A stretch of 64,000 nucleotides of DNA from Thamnidium elegans (GCA_025201345.1 JAIXMG010000021.1:468501-532500), one strand, 5' to 3'. Numbered from the stretch's first letter, positions 24,481-36,643 are shown. Numbers and translations are program-made. The notes: a model not told the origin generated them from the sequence alone.

Positions 24481-25139
24481 TGGCGATGTATGCTTCTATC
24501 GGGCAGTTCTGGTTTTCCTGCGATATTTATAGCCAGTCCTCAGCTCAAATTAGGGTACACTGTTCATGTACAGCGCAGTAGCATCTGGGATGGGATCAGA
24601 TGTGTTTCCGCCTTCACGTGGCTGGTCCTGTTAGTATCAAAGTGTTCTTTTTTATACATGTATAAAAAGATCTGCTTTGAGAACCAAGAGAAACACGCTT
24701 TAATTAAATAAATAAAACTACACTTTTTTTTTCAAATAAATGTTTTAAATAATGCTTTTAAAATTATATAATATCTTCTTACTGATAGGTGCATTGATGC
24801 GATCAAGCATATAAAAATATATATTCTCATATATATTTACACATACACGATTACCTCACACGTCATTATCCCTTTATGACTAATTCATATTTACTTTAAC
24901 TAAGCCTTACCGACATCGCCCAGTAATAACTGTTGTCTGGGTAATGATTAGAGAATTGACCATAATTACATATCTTGACCGAGGACTAGGTTAGATAAGC
25001 ACGGCTTGAAGTTATATAAGGAAACAGTGACACTTATTGTGATGCAGCACACAACCAGAATTGTACTTAAACTCAGATATAAAAAAGCTATATAAACCTA
25101 CACCTTTTTTTGGTATTAAAATCTTCACTATTTTATAGC

Positions 25140-25680
25140 TCAGATTCCACAAAAATTACTTTTTTTTGGGAGTGATGCCTGAATGTTCGTATAAAAATGA
25201 ATGTTTTAAAAAGGATAACGGATGAGCAATGATGGGTTATAATAATTTAAATAGTTCCTGAACCTATCCAAGCTATTTTACAGAAAAATATACTGTGTAT
25301 ATTATTCTACGAAAGCTCAAGCATTAAATTCTATTAAAAACTTTATTGTTATCAATTAAAATAGTACAGAGCTATGTATTAAAATGACACATAGTTAATC
25401 ATTTTATATGATTTATTTCATTATACCCTCTCTCTCTCTCTCTATCATTTCGATTTTTATTCTTTTTTTGTTTATGAATAATATTGGTAAATAATACACT
25501 CTTGAAGACTAGAAGCTTTCATATAATGTCTTCGTAAATCAAATAAACACATCCCGAAAATAAAATAGTTGAAGACTTCCTTTTTATACACATAGTAGTT
25601 TTGTTAAATTGTATTCCACCCTGAAATCAAACACCTTTAAATAGAGCCGCTACTGTACAGCTAAAGGGTTATTACTTTAG
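25140..25680 (+). repeat. Family A right-flank copy with terminus
   Basis: Direct repeat of 31190-31760 at high identity (AGTGATGCCTGAATGTTCGT shared), containing a short CT microsatellite. It ends in CCTTTAAATAGAGCCGCTAC-TGTA. The same terminus is at about 31755 and, diverged, at about 55942, so this is an element end. Confidence 0.8.
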
Positions 25681-26129
25681 TTACAGACCCTTTCTATTAA
25701 TACTATAACTATTGTAAAGCCTTTATTTATTTTTATTGAAATAAAGTAGAGGCTTATAAGAGAGAGTATGGTGTATATTAGGAAAAAAAGGTTATATATA
25801 AAAAGGGTTATAAGAGTTATAAAATGGAGAACTGGCCACTATATTCAAAATTGTCGCATATGTACCCAACGACTTATTCATATTATGTAATAGTTGTATG
25901 GATAATGTTGTCCAAAATCAGATTAAACATTTTGAATAGGTGGCCGGGGATAAGACAATGGGATTCAAGGGGTGTTGTATGTACTTACTAAATTAGGATA
26001 TCTGGTATGGCGTGCGTTGTATCCAAGTCGACTAATAAATTATTATAAATACGCTATTCAGAAAGTCATTTCTTACTTTTTTACTTTTTTTTATTAAACA
26101 AACAAAAATGGGTTATAATACTTTAAAAT

Positions 26130-26560
26130 CTACAAGCGGGAGAGCAAAACATTTTATAAACCATATTTACCTGCCGTAAGTCGGTTCTTGATCGTGATTA
26201 CCTTTTACGAAAATCCTGTGGCAATGGTCAACATTAAAGTTATTCAAAGTGAGGAAACAAGAGGTGAAGAAGCCCAAAACAGAGTTTGATTGAGTGTTTT
26301 TTTTATAGTGTTTATGTATACTTACATTTGTGCCTGACAGCCTAAAGCTGCATATAAAAGACGATCGTTGTTTGTGTCCAATAAGAAATCATAGTAACAC
26401 TCTTTTCATTTATAAATATGCCAAAATCTTGAACATATTTAACTACCGAGCGAAAACTCTGGCCCTTGTCTACTTTTACCAGAATATCAGTTTAAATGTT
26501 GCTGGTATTCCGTACCGCATACTACGGAGAAAACACAGTCTGATATGATGAAGAGTTATG
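26130..26560 (-). pseudogene. Possible decayed spliced gene fragment
   Basis: Read on the minus strand with introns, short exons join into protein-like text: one ends FLLDTNNDRLLYAALGCQAQ (26393-26330), then a GTAAGT intron, then IFVKGNHDQEPTYGR ending at a GTAAAT donor near 26172. Upstream codons contain in-frame stops and a second overlapping frame is also open. I cannot assign a family; it may be a transposon or gene relic. Confidence 0.3.
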
Positions 26561-26775
26561 TAGTCACTGTCACTGTCACTTCTTCCTTTGTTTGCCCTTT
26601 TGGTTTATTAAATTCTTTAAAAGATGGTATGACTTATTTTATTTGGCCTCAAATGAGAAGAGAATTAGTTAAAACCGATCCTGGAAGCGATATATTTACA
26701 ATGAACTTTGTTATTCAGCCTCAAAGCAAGTAAAGTAATAAAAACCGTCATTTGTCACAAAAACTTTATTATTCG

Positions 26776-26807
<32 letters not shown>

Positions 26808-26819
26808 AATTAATTTATT

Positions 26820-27180
26820 TGACTGCAAATGATGCTGAAGTATCAGAAATTCTTGATATAGAAATGACAGAAGCATATGATGCTAAAGTACCAGAAATTC
26901 TTGATACAGAAATGTCAGAAGCAATCAATGCTGAAACTTCAGAAATAATTGATACGGAAATGTCAGAAGTTAATGATGTAGACCTTCCCCTGGGTCTATT
27001 CAAAAGACTTCTGTCATTTCTGTATCAAGCATTTCTGAAATTTCAACATCGATTGCTTCTGTTATTTCAGTATCAATTATTTCTAAAACTTCAACATCAT
27101 CTGCTTCTGACATTTCAGTATCAATTATTTCTGAAACTTCAACATCATCTGCTTCTGTCATTTCAGTGTCGATGCTGGAG
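26820..27180. repeat. 45-bp minisatellite present in both orientations
   Basis: Plus strand 26820-26985 holds about three to four units encoding a motif of the type EVSEIIDTEMSEA. From 27003 to about 27180 the same unit occurs on the minus strand, where it encodes the C-terminus of the 27000-27650 gene. The two tracts meet tail to tail around 26985-27003, forming an imperfect palindrome. Confidence 0.85.
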
Positions 27181-27650
27181 TTATCGATATGAAGATGACG
27201 AAAGGAGTCGGTCAAGTCATTTAAGAGCATCTCCATATTATCTTCATCATTTTTGTCAATATCATCCATGTATACGTCTTCATCTCTTTCGAGAACTGGG
27301 CCATTAGAATATTGTTGTGTAAATTTGTGTTTTCTTTTGTTACACATTGGCCCTATTGTTTCACTGTCGCTGTCTATTAAAAAGTTATTATATAATGAGT
27401 AACGAAAAAAAGGAGGATGTTTTGTATTATTCTTACTATCATTTAAGGAAGCATGGGATTCTTTAATTGAAAGACTGGTCACTGTCAACGGCTGTTCATA
27501 CAAAAGTTATTTAGTAATTGCAGTGTTTCGAATGGTACTTTGAAGGTTTTGGTTTACACAAAAAAAAAGGCAACTTACTTCTCCAATTCTTTGTTTTTTA
27601 TAGTCCATTACTTCCTTTTCATTCATTGAGTATGTGTATAAGTACTTCAT
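27000..27650 (-). CDS. Hypothetical acidic repeat protein (166 aa)
   Basis: Unrecognised. A spliced model with exons 27650-27579, 27491-27437 and 27373-27000 is in frame throughout and uses good GT-AG sites; the second intron is also open if retained. The start at 27650 is the first ATG after an A-rich leader; a second in-frame ATG lies at 27626. The N-terminal 60 residues are polar. The middle is acidic (DEDVYMDDIDKNDEDN), followed by an amphipathic LLNDLTDSFRHLHI segment and about four copies of a 15-residue D/E-rich repeat. No signal peptide or membrane segment. It is the only plausible gene in the spacer between the two giant arms. Could also be a remnant. Confidence 0.5.
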
Positions 27651-28019
27651 TTTTTTTTAAAAAGAGGTGTTGATGGTGAATGAATTATTGTATAGGTATT
27701 TTCCTTGAGAATAAGGAACGGAAAAAATCCTCTTATATATAGAAAAGTACGTGTTCCAGTACGTTTTTTTTTTCATATGATTAATTAATTAGTTACTTCC
27801 ATAAATGTTCATGTAAACAAAAGTCTCTTTTTTTTTTTCATAAAATAAAAAGATATATCAGTTTATTGCTAGGGAAAATTCGTATGATTAAATCGGTATA
27901 GATACAGATTATATTTCTCGTATATTCTCCTTTACAAAAAAAGCGAAAAGTATTACTTGGGACGTAGATAATACTTGTGAGAGAAAAAAATCTAATAAAA
28001 AACATGCTTTTCCTCGAAG

Positions 28020-28900
28020 TCGTTTTTGTTTATAGCCAGAAGTGTAGATATGAAGTAAACAAATCTGCATAATTTTTTTTTTTTTTTTTTTTTTTAACTG
28101 CCAACATTTTCACTTGTTCCTTTTTATATATACTTACTCTAGTAGTATCACCTCTTCTTGTATCCAAATTTAAAATTTATTATTGCTACTGAAAGATGTA
28201 CCAAGAAATAGAAGTAGGTGGATAAAGCTGAAGAGAGGAAAGTACGCCTAATTTGTACTACTTTCCCTTTTTTTTGCATAGTTTGTTTACTTTACGCAAT
28301 TTAAAAGATAATCAAGTTTCTTAAATATAATTTCCACGGAAACATATGATTATCTACCACTACTAGATGGAAACTATCTCCGTTGTTTATATGACTGAGT
28401 CGGCTGAAATTAAACAAGGGTTTGTCGTTATTTGTATACCTAAATTCGATGAATACTACCCAAACCTATTTTATGCATAAATATATATACTTTCCAAACA
28501 AAATAGATGTCATATCTCCCCTTTCATGTACTCATAAAAAGCACAGCCTTTTTTTTTTTTTTGGACAGTGTGATACAATTTTTTTTGACGTATTAGAAAC
28601 TATAATAAATTAAAAAGATGATGATCCTTTACAATGAAAGAACTACTCGTTTTAACATATATTTTTGCACTTATTTTGATTAAGAAAGAGAGCATCGATT
28701 AAATGTACTGGGAGAGCGAGTTTAACTTTGGCTTTGGTTGATGAAAAAAAAAATTACATCATTATTTACTTTTTGTTCGAACCTGTAGAATGCTAATGTA
28801 CATATTGGACTTGAATAATTTAAGGAGTAAAAAAGAGTAACTATTAAAAAAAAAAAAGATTAAGAAAAATGTTTCACTTGAAGTAGTGTTTTCTTCCTTT
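28020..28900 (+). repeat. Repeat family B, diverged copy in the spacer
   Basis: Diverged relative of 21860-22720 in the same orientation, sharing the AAACAAATCTGCA start, the CTAATTTGTACTACTTTCCC core and the GTTGTTTATATGACTGA block. It is much more diverged than the two arms are from each other, so the arms are younger. Confidence 0.8.
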
Positions 28901-30110
28901 TGACTTCTATGGTAAAGACTAAACTAAAAACAAAGTTATAAAGAAAGGTTTTTTATTTTTATTATTATTATTTATTTACTTTTCACACATGCTCAATGGC
29001 TGTCAAAGTAATAGAAGAATACCCCAGGTAGTTTCTAAAACTCTTTAAAATGCTGTCAAAATAATTTTAACACGTTTGGTTCTGTTCTGTTCGAAGCTTT
29101 ATTCAAGGCTTTCTTCTGGTCTATTATTTTGCTTTGTTTCAAGGCTTTGGTGGTTTACTACTATACTTTGGTACAATAGTTTGGTGTGATACTTTGTTTG
29201 GTCTCTACTGCAAATGCTGTCAAAAATATTTTAAAGCCTTTTACTCCTGCTATATGCAAAAATTCATTTGAGACTTTGGGTGAGTCTTTTTCACAAGATT
29301 TTGGTTGGTTTCTTCCTATACTTTGGTACGCAATTTTGGTAAAAAAAAAAAAAAAAAAAAAAAAACTCTGGTACAATGCTCTGCTACAAAATTTTATTTA
29401 GTCTCTGTTACTTTTGCTTTGGCTGCGAGTTCTACCCAGTACCATGTTTAGTCAGAAATAGCCGGCTCCGTAAAGAAAAGGCTCGATTAAGGGCACTTTA
29501 CGGGCAATACAAAGAAAAGGCTCAATTGAGGACACTTTTTGGATGCCATAAAAAAAATGCTTACAAGGGCACTTTATGGTTACTAGTCGGGATATGATGA
29601 TACAAATACTTACAGATATTACTTGTTTATCAGCTCTGGCATACCAATCTTTTAACTTAATAAAACCAACTTTTTTAAATTTTCTTATCCTAAAAAATTA
29701 CTATTCTTTTATATTAAATAAATAAACAGAATACCAGTGGCGCTTAAAGGTTTTTTAAAATAGGATATTTCCTTAGCGTTTATATTCTTTTAATCATCTT
29801 TCCTTTATTATACGCTGCAATTGACTGTACATTTTCTTTTGTAATTATTTTAGCCATTATCTTGCTCTTAAAAAAAAAACCTCATATGAATGGCACTACA
29901 CTGTGTCTAAATGTCATTATGATTTTCTTTGTTATCAACGCAATGATACCGTTGTTTACTGGCAGTGGCACTCGATTTATTTTATTGTTCAGTAAATTAT
30001 TTTATTTGCCATTGAGCACATGGTAACTACGTTTTTACATATTACTCGAGTCAACTATAAAAACGTAATAATAATAAGAACACTCTGAAGGGATACGAGG
30101 GGGGAAAAGG
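28900..30110. other. Spacer sequence, no confident gene
   Basis: 28990-29400 is rich in CTTTGGT-like words and contains an open 71-codon frame (29186-29401) ending in a poly-Lys run that is simply an A-tract. A short tandem repeat lies at 29455-29575. No RNA gene recognised. Confidence 0.5.
29455..29575 (+). repeat. 39-bp tandem repeat, two good units and one decayed
   Basis: Units contain AAAGAAAAGGCTC followed by a RAGGRCACTTT-type segment at about 29473, 29512 and (degenerate) 29550. In one frame they read KEKARLRALYGQY then KEKAQLRTLFGCH. Coding status is doubtful. Confidence 0.6.
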
Positions 30111-31760
30111 CAAGAAGAAAAGAGCAGCTGTGGTGTGATAATTACTGCTAAAAAAAAAAGGCTCACTGAGATTTCGCAGCTTAAAAATCGCTCACATAAG
30201 AAAACACTGCTAATTTCAGCACTTATAAAAAATAATGATCTTTAATTTATTAAAAAACAGAAAACGCGTTTCGGACCCAGGTTGTATAATACAAAATAAT
30301 TGTTTCGAATACATCTTTGATAAAAAAAAAATTAAAAACGTACTTTTTTTTTTTCGATTTTCATTTTTGGGGGTCAACCCCTTTTGTTTTTTGGCCAAAA
30401 ATCACGGTTTTTTTGCGATTACTCCGGATCCAAGTTCTCTTTCTTTGTGAAAAAACCAAGGATAGTAAAGTACTCTTTTAGACGCATTTAATCCATTTTA
30501 AATCAAATTTTTAGTTCAAAAATTGAAAGAGTAATCACTGTTTAAAAATAACTTTTTTTTTGGAAAAAATGGCACGCGTTTTTTGTGTAACTATTTTTCT
30601 CAATTTTTTCATTTACGTGATTACATAAAATGTATTTTTTTATTACTATTTCTGGTTATAGCAACGATTATAGATCTTTAAAAAACCTTCATTGTTTACT
30701 TATAAATAAAAGTGCTAAAACCAAAACTGAGCGAGAAAACGCGCTTTAAAGAAAACGCTATTTTAAGTTCCGCTTAACTCGAATTTTAGTAAAGAAAAAA
30801 AACATTTTAAACATTGATCACTCGCTCAGTGTTTTTAGTAAAAATATACTTTTAGATGGATTAGATGCGTCTAAAAGAGCACTTTATTATCATTGTTTTT
30901 TTCACAAATAAAAGAAAAGTAGATCGGGAGTAATTGCAAAAAATATGAGAAAAAAATCGAAAAACAAAAGGGGTTGACCCCCCAAAATGATCAAAAATGG
31001 CAAAAAATTACCGACCACAAAAAAAGTAGAAAAAATCGAGAAAAATATAAAACAACAAGCGGTTTTTAATATTTAATGTTAAAGACAATGCCTTGACGAC
31101 TAACGTTTACTAAGTAACTTGGACAAAAGGACCATTTCCTGACTTTTAATTATACACAGAAAACACCTTATTTTAAACATTAATAAAATTACTTTTTTAG
31201 AAGTGATGCCTGAATGTTCGTATAAAAACGAATGTTTTAAAAAGGATAACGGATGAGCAATGATGGGTTATAATAATTTAAATAGTTCCTGAACCTATCC
31301 AAGCTATTTTACAGAAAAATATACTGTGTATATTATTCTACGAAAGCTCAAGCATTAAATTCTATTAAAAACTTTATTATTATCAATTAAAATAGTACAG
31401 AGCTATGTATTAAAATGACACATAATTAATTATTTTATATGATTTATTTCATTATACTCTCTCTCTCTCTGTCATTTTGATTTCTATTATTTTTTTTTTT
31501 TTTTTTTTATGAATAATATTGGTAAATAATACGCTCTTGAAGACTAGAAACTTTCATATAATTTCTACGTAAATTAAATAAACACATCTCGAAAATAGTT
31601 GAAGACTTTCTCTTTATATATTTAGTAGTTTTTTTAAATTGTATTCCACCCTGAAGTCGAATAGTGGTAATAGTAGTGTTAAAGTGGAAAAATCCACCCT
31701 TAAATAGAACCTACCCTTAAATCGAATACCTTTAGATAGAGCCGCTACTGTACAGCTCGT
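30110..31760 (+). repeat. Foldback repeat family A, copy 2
   Basis: The best-preserved copy: the left part and palindromic body (30165-31110) match 7550-8470, and the right flank (31140-31760) ends in three CCTTTA/CCCTTAAAT-type subterminal repeats and the CGCTACTG-TA terminus. No transposase frame. Confidence 0.85.
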
Positions 31761-32127
31761 TTTTTTTCCGGGTTATACTGCTCATATATTCTTGGGGGTT
31801 CAACGCAGTTGTAAATATACATGGGTCAGAGAGAGAGAGATGCAAGTGCTAATATCTACTAGTCTAAACAGCAGTTTTAAATTGCTATTTCTTGTTAGTA
31901 AAACTAGAAGGCATATAATCCGTACATATTATTTTTTCCTTTTTATACAAGCGGGCGTTTTCTTTATTTTGCCTTCTATGGTAAAGGCTAATTAATTACT
32001 AAACTAAAAAAAAAAAAGCTATAAAAAAAGAGGTAGTCAAATGAAAGAATCATGTTGAATGTGCTTAACCAAAATTTTATACATTTAGTAATAGTCTAAA
32101 GTTGGAAGTAAAAGAATAATAGTCTTA
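31760..32127. other. Short unique spacer before the right arm
   Basis: AT-rich; contains one 67-codon frame without protein character and a short GA microsatellite near 31830. Confidence 0.5.
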
Positions 32128-32880
32128 TGCGCCTATCAGTAAGAAGACGTTATATAATTTTAAAAGCATTATTTAAAACATTTATTTGAAAAAAAAAGTG
32201 TAGTTTTATTTATTTAATTAAAGCGTGTTTCTCTTGGTTCTCAAAGCAGATCTTTTTATACATGTATAAAAAAGAACACTTTGATACTAACAGGACCAGC
32301 CACGTGAAGGCGGAAACACATCTGATCCCATCCCAGATGCTACTGCGCTGTACATGAACAGTGTACCCTAATTTGAGCTGAGGACTGGCTATAAATATCG
32401 CAGGAAAACCAGAACTGCCCGATAGAAGCATACATCGCCAAAGTATGTTACACGTAAGCACACGACAGCACTTCTTCTAGTTGGCTCACCGTCAATAACC
32501 ACGGCGGTTCTGGGATGGTACATGCTTCCTCAAGTTAGCAGAGGATACGCAATTCGGGTGAGCCTAAACGACACCTGATGACCTAACCTTATTATACAAG
32601 TTATGCTTCAGTACCAGTGACTCCTTTGTAGAGATGCGATAAATCGAACCACCATGGCTTCACGAAAAGACACCTAGATGCAGACAATCTTTCCAACCTT
32701 AATCCCACCTTCAGATCTGGAACCACCTGTTTCCACTTACGATTTCTTGACATGGTTTTCAAGCTATAATTACCCGATCCTCACCACGGATCAGGGAACA
32801 CCGTCACCAAGATTTACGACCAACCCAAGTTCTTTCTTACTGATCCAGTGCCGACTATAAGAGGGAGACCAAAGAATACC

Positions 32881-32922
<42 letters not shown>

Positions 32923-33416
32923 GTTTATGGTTTTTTTTTAAACCAAAGTGACCAGCACCTTAAAAAAAATTTTATTGCAAGGAGATTGGCCACCTCGATA
33001 TACTCACAGGAAAGAAAATGCCAAAAGAGAAAAGTATCTCTTTCAGTCTTCTTTCCTCTTTCTACCAAGGCGACCCGCCACCTCGATATACTCGCAAGAA
33101 AGAAAATGCCAAAAGAGAAAAGTATCTCTTTCAGTCTTCTTTCTTCTTTCTACCAAGGTGACATCTCCTTACAAAATGTCCAGCATTTTAAGCGAATGAG
33201 AGATAGAGAGAGAGAGAGAGAGAGGAGCGGACAGAAGAGACAAGGACAAAAGAGTGGAATGAGTTTTTGACAAAATGTCCAGCATTGTTATGAAAGAGAG
33301 AGAGAGAGATAGAGAGAGAGAGGGAGAGGTGCGGACGGAAGAGACGAGGACAAAAGGAGCGGAATTGATTTTTAGACAAAATGTCCTGCATTTGTTGTAT
33401 AAAGGAAAGGAATGGA

Positions 33417-33460
<44 letters not shown>

Positions 33461-34660
33461 GCCGGTATTCTTTAGAATCCTCAAATAGAAGACACTTTCA
33501 CAGTAATAGGAACTTGAGAAGGGAGTAAACCAAGGATTAAGCGAACCCGTCACCAGGGATCAGATCAAGTAATTACAGTTAAAAAAACCAGAGGTCAAGA
33601 AACCAGGGAAACAGACAGAACCATCACATCCAGTGAAACCAAGATTAGAAAGAAAGTCCACACCTAGGGCTTTTCGATCCACCTCAGCAGTAAGATCATC
33701 ACATCCATACGCCAGAGCCACCAGTACGTCCACATAACAAGCATAACAAGGCGTCGGTCATCAGGTGTCGTTTAGGCTCACCTGAATCGCGTATCCTCTG
33801 CTAACTTGAGGAAGTATGTATCATCCCAGAGCCACCGCGGTGCTCAACTAGTGAGCACAACCAGAAGAAGCGTTGCCGTGTACCCCGAGCATACTTATGA
33901 CGACGTACGCCCTACCAGTCAGCCTAGAAGACGCGGTATAGAGAGCATCAATCCATCACGAGGTTTCAAAGAACACCCATTTCGGATACAGCAGTAGGAC
34001 CTGGGATAAAAAAGAAAAGTGTGAGTAAGTTGAAATAAAACTAGTATGTACATACCTTATTTCAGAAGTGATAAAGAAGTAAAGAAAGAGTGGGAAAAAA
34101 AGTTCTTTTTTTTTTTTTTTTTTTTTTTTCTTAAATAAAAATAGAAACAAGATCACGTCACGTAGAAAAGTGAGCCTATAGAATGCTAATATACATGTAA
34201 CTATTAAAAAAAAAAACAAACAGATAATTAAGCTTAAAAAACTATAGAAGAAAAATGTTTCACTTGAACAATACTTACTTTATTTTATTTAGATAACTAT
34301 GAAAATACCATAGTTCCTTTTTTTTAATAACGTTTATAACTGGTTATCTTCTCCTTCGTTTATCTTTCTTTTGCCTTCTATTGTAAAGGTTAATTAATTA
34401 TTAAATTAAAAACAAAGCTATAAAAAGAGGTTTTTTTTTTATTATTTACTTTTTCATATATGCTCTTTTTTAACTAGACATAGAAAGTAATGGTTAATTA
34501 GAGAATGTACTACAAATATTAACGATAAACCCTTGTTTAGTTTCAGTCATATAAACAACAGAGATGGTTTCCATTTGGTAGTAATAGATATGTAAACTGG
34601 CACTCTATAAAAAAAAATTACACGCTATTCTTTTTTACTTAACAACACATACTTTCACTT

Positions 34661-34729
<69 letters not shown>

Positions 34730-35861
34730 TTACTCTGGTATTCTCATATATTGTTAATGTTACTGAGATATATGTATATAGAGTGGTATAAGTAAGTATA
34801 TAAATATGAAAAGAATAAAAAAAAGTTGTATTTTGCAAAGTAAACAAATCATGCAAAAAAAAAAAAAAAGGAAAGTAGTACAAATTAGAAACTTTCCTTT
34901 TTTTTACTTTCTTCATCTTTATATATATTTACTTTTACTCCTCTGTCTATCTCTCAGTAACATCAGTATAGTTTACATTTTAATACGAGACATAGCAATA
35001 ATGCAATAGTGAATATAAAAAAAAAAGAGTAAGTAAGCAGTTTTTTTTTTTTTGTGCAGATTTGTTTACTTGACAATATCGATATTTATGGAAATAGTCA
35101 AGATATTATCGTATTACTGCCATGGAAACGTTTTTCTCTATTCAAGTCCCCTCAAATACAATCTACAAGGTGATGGTTCACTTCTGAAGCAAAACAGATG
35201 GTAAAGCTACCCCTCAAACACAGCTCTGCTTATTTCTCAATCTATTTGGTCTGGCCTGTATTTTCTACAATGCTCTAATATAACTGGCTTATTTTCTCTA
35301 CAAAACCTTTGGCGTATTCTGTCTACTATACTGAACTTTATTACAAGACTCCAGTACACTCTTTATTAAATGGCTTTTAAGGCTTTGGAACCAGACATTG
35401 GAACGAGTTTTAGTATATTGCTCCATTACTTTATCAAAATACTTTGGTTTTACTCTATTTTTTTTTATTAAAGTTAAAAAAAAAAAAATTTAACTTAATA
35501 AACTATTTAAACGTAATAACCCTTTTTAACTAAATAAAATATTTTTTCCCTATCTTTAAAAACTGTCTTTACTTCTCAAGACATTTGGTAACATAGAACA
35601 TCAAACCATCAGAAGGGTATTATAGAGGGACATTCTTGAAATTGTTTGGTAATTCGATTAGAGATATATATTTGATACAGCCTGTTGGTCTATCCAATAG
35701 GGCTGCTCATTCTTTAAGGCGTCAGTCCTTTCTTATAGCTACAATCAAATATATGTAAAACGAGTATAATTCCAGATATTATACTTCATCACACTCTTCT
35801 GAACTTATATACACATATTCACAGAAGACATGCATACGTACTTTTTTTTTAAAAAAAAAAA
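32128..35861 (-). repeat. Right arm of giant inverted repeat (3.73 kb)
   Basis: Reverse complement of 21060-24796, with positions pairing at a near-constant sum of about 56922. The short frames on the two arms (e.g. 32210-32461 and 24460-24711) are identical mirror copies with no recognised domain. Unique sequence resumes at 35862. Confidence 0.95.
32443..33891. repeat. Nested foldback element, mirror copy in the right arm
   Basis: Same element as 23030-24480, inverted, with its two terminal inverted repeats at about 32468-32588 and 33756-33880. One base-count difference is visible in a C-run near 33880. Confidence 0.85.
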
Positions 35862-36266
35862 TATTCAATATACACACCTGTGATTCGAATGAGCATCTCT
35901 TACATCCCCATATAGTTGCACTTATGAATTGAAATATTACAAATGCTAAAATTTATGGACCAAGAACTAAAATTTAAATGTATAGTTTAACTATATACAG
36001 ACTATTTTATCCAAAGCTATTTGGATCTAGAAAATAGCGATCACCTTTTTATTGGAAGTTTACTTGTTCGGCTATCCCTTCATACTTCCTCCACTTGAAA
36101 ACTAAAAATATAGGTCGGTAGCACTAATGTACCATCTACTCATGTAACTCAAATAAATACTTGTGTCTCATAAAACGGCCACGTGCTATTTACTGCGGTC
36201 TGAAATTCTGTAAGAATTTATAAAAAGAAAAAAAAAGCGCTGGTTTTTCCATATTGTTAAATAAGT
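35862..36266. other. Unique sequence flanking the giant inverted repeat
   Basis: No gene seen; the last 60 nt are the leader of the 68-aa gene. Confidence 0.5.
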
Positions 36267-36540
36267 ATGTCTACAGAAAAGATTAAGTAAGTAAAAAAAG
36301 GTACTTCTTTATAATAATTTGAACTAATCTCTTTCTTTTTTTTTTCAAACTAGGTTAGAACAACAAAAAAGAAAACTTAATGTCGCTTGTTTAGAAGTAC
36401 TTGCCTCACTTGATACTATGTATCCTGACGAATCCGTCTCTTTTGATTTTGAAAATGAAGATCACAAAATAAAAGTTACTTTAAAAAATAAATATAAAAA
36501 TAAATATAAAAATAAGAAGAAAGATAATAAAGTAAAATAG
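36267..36540 (+). CDS. Small hypothetical protein (68 aa), two exons
   Basis: ATG at 36267; exon 1 is only 20 nt (36267-36286), followed by a 67-nt intron (GTAAGT to CTAG) and exon 2 (36354-36540). Together they give 207 nt including TAG. The predicted product begins MSTEKIKLEQQKRKLN, continues with a mixed helical segment (VACLEVLASLDTMYPDE), then an acidic stretch and a strongly basic tail of alternating Lys/Asn/Tyr. No membrane segment or known domain. The phase-correct splice and the change of codon composition support a real gene. It converges on the asparaginase gene, 103 nt away. Confidence 0.55.
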
Positions 36541-36643
36541 ACTAAAAATTTATCAGACTTATAAAATGTTATACTGTTCTTATTATTGCATTATATCGAT
36601 CAAGTAAATAAAAAATAAAAAAAAATGCTTGTATGACTAAAGT

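Larger units (their letters stand above)
21060..24796 (+). repeat. Left arm of giant inverted repeat (3.74 kb)
   Basis: Nearly identical to the reverse complement of 32128-35861. The outer border is sharp: T11A10 then GTACGTATGCATG on the left against CATGCATACGTAC then T9A11 on the right. The inner border decays over about 20 nt around TCTTCTTACTGATAGG. Differences that I noticed are single substitutions (e.g. around 21480 and 21530) and homopolymer lengths. The arm holds poly(A) tracts, family B sequence, a CT microsatellite and a nested 1.45-kb foldback. No intact gene is present. Confidence 0.95.

Noticed and set aside
24061..24711. Frames of 60 and 83 codons present identically in both giant arms
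   Set aside because: Identity between arms is explained by the inverted duplication; neither shows a domain or start context, so they are listed only as part of the repeat.
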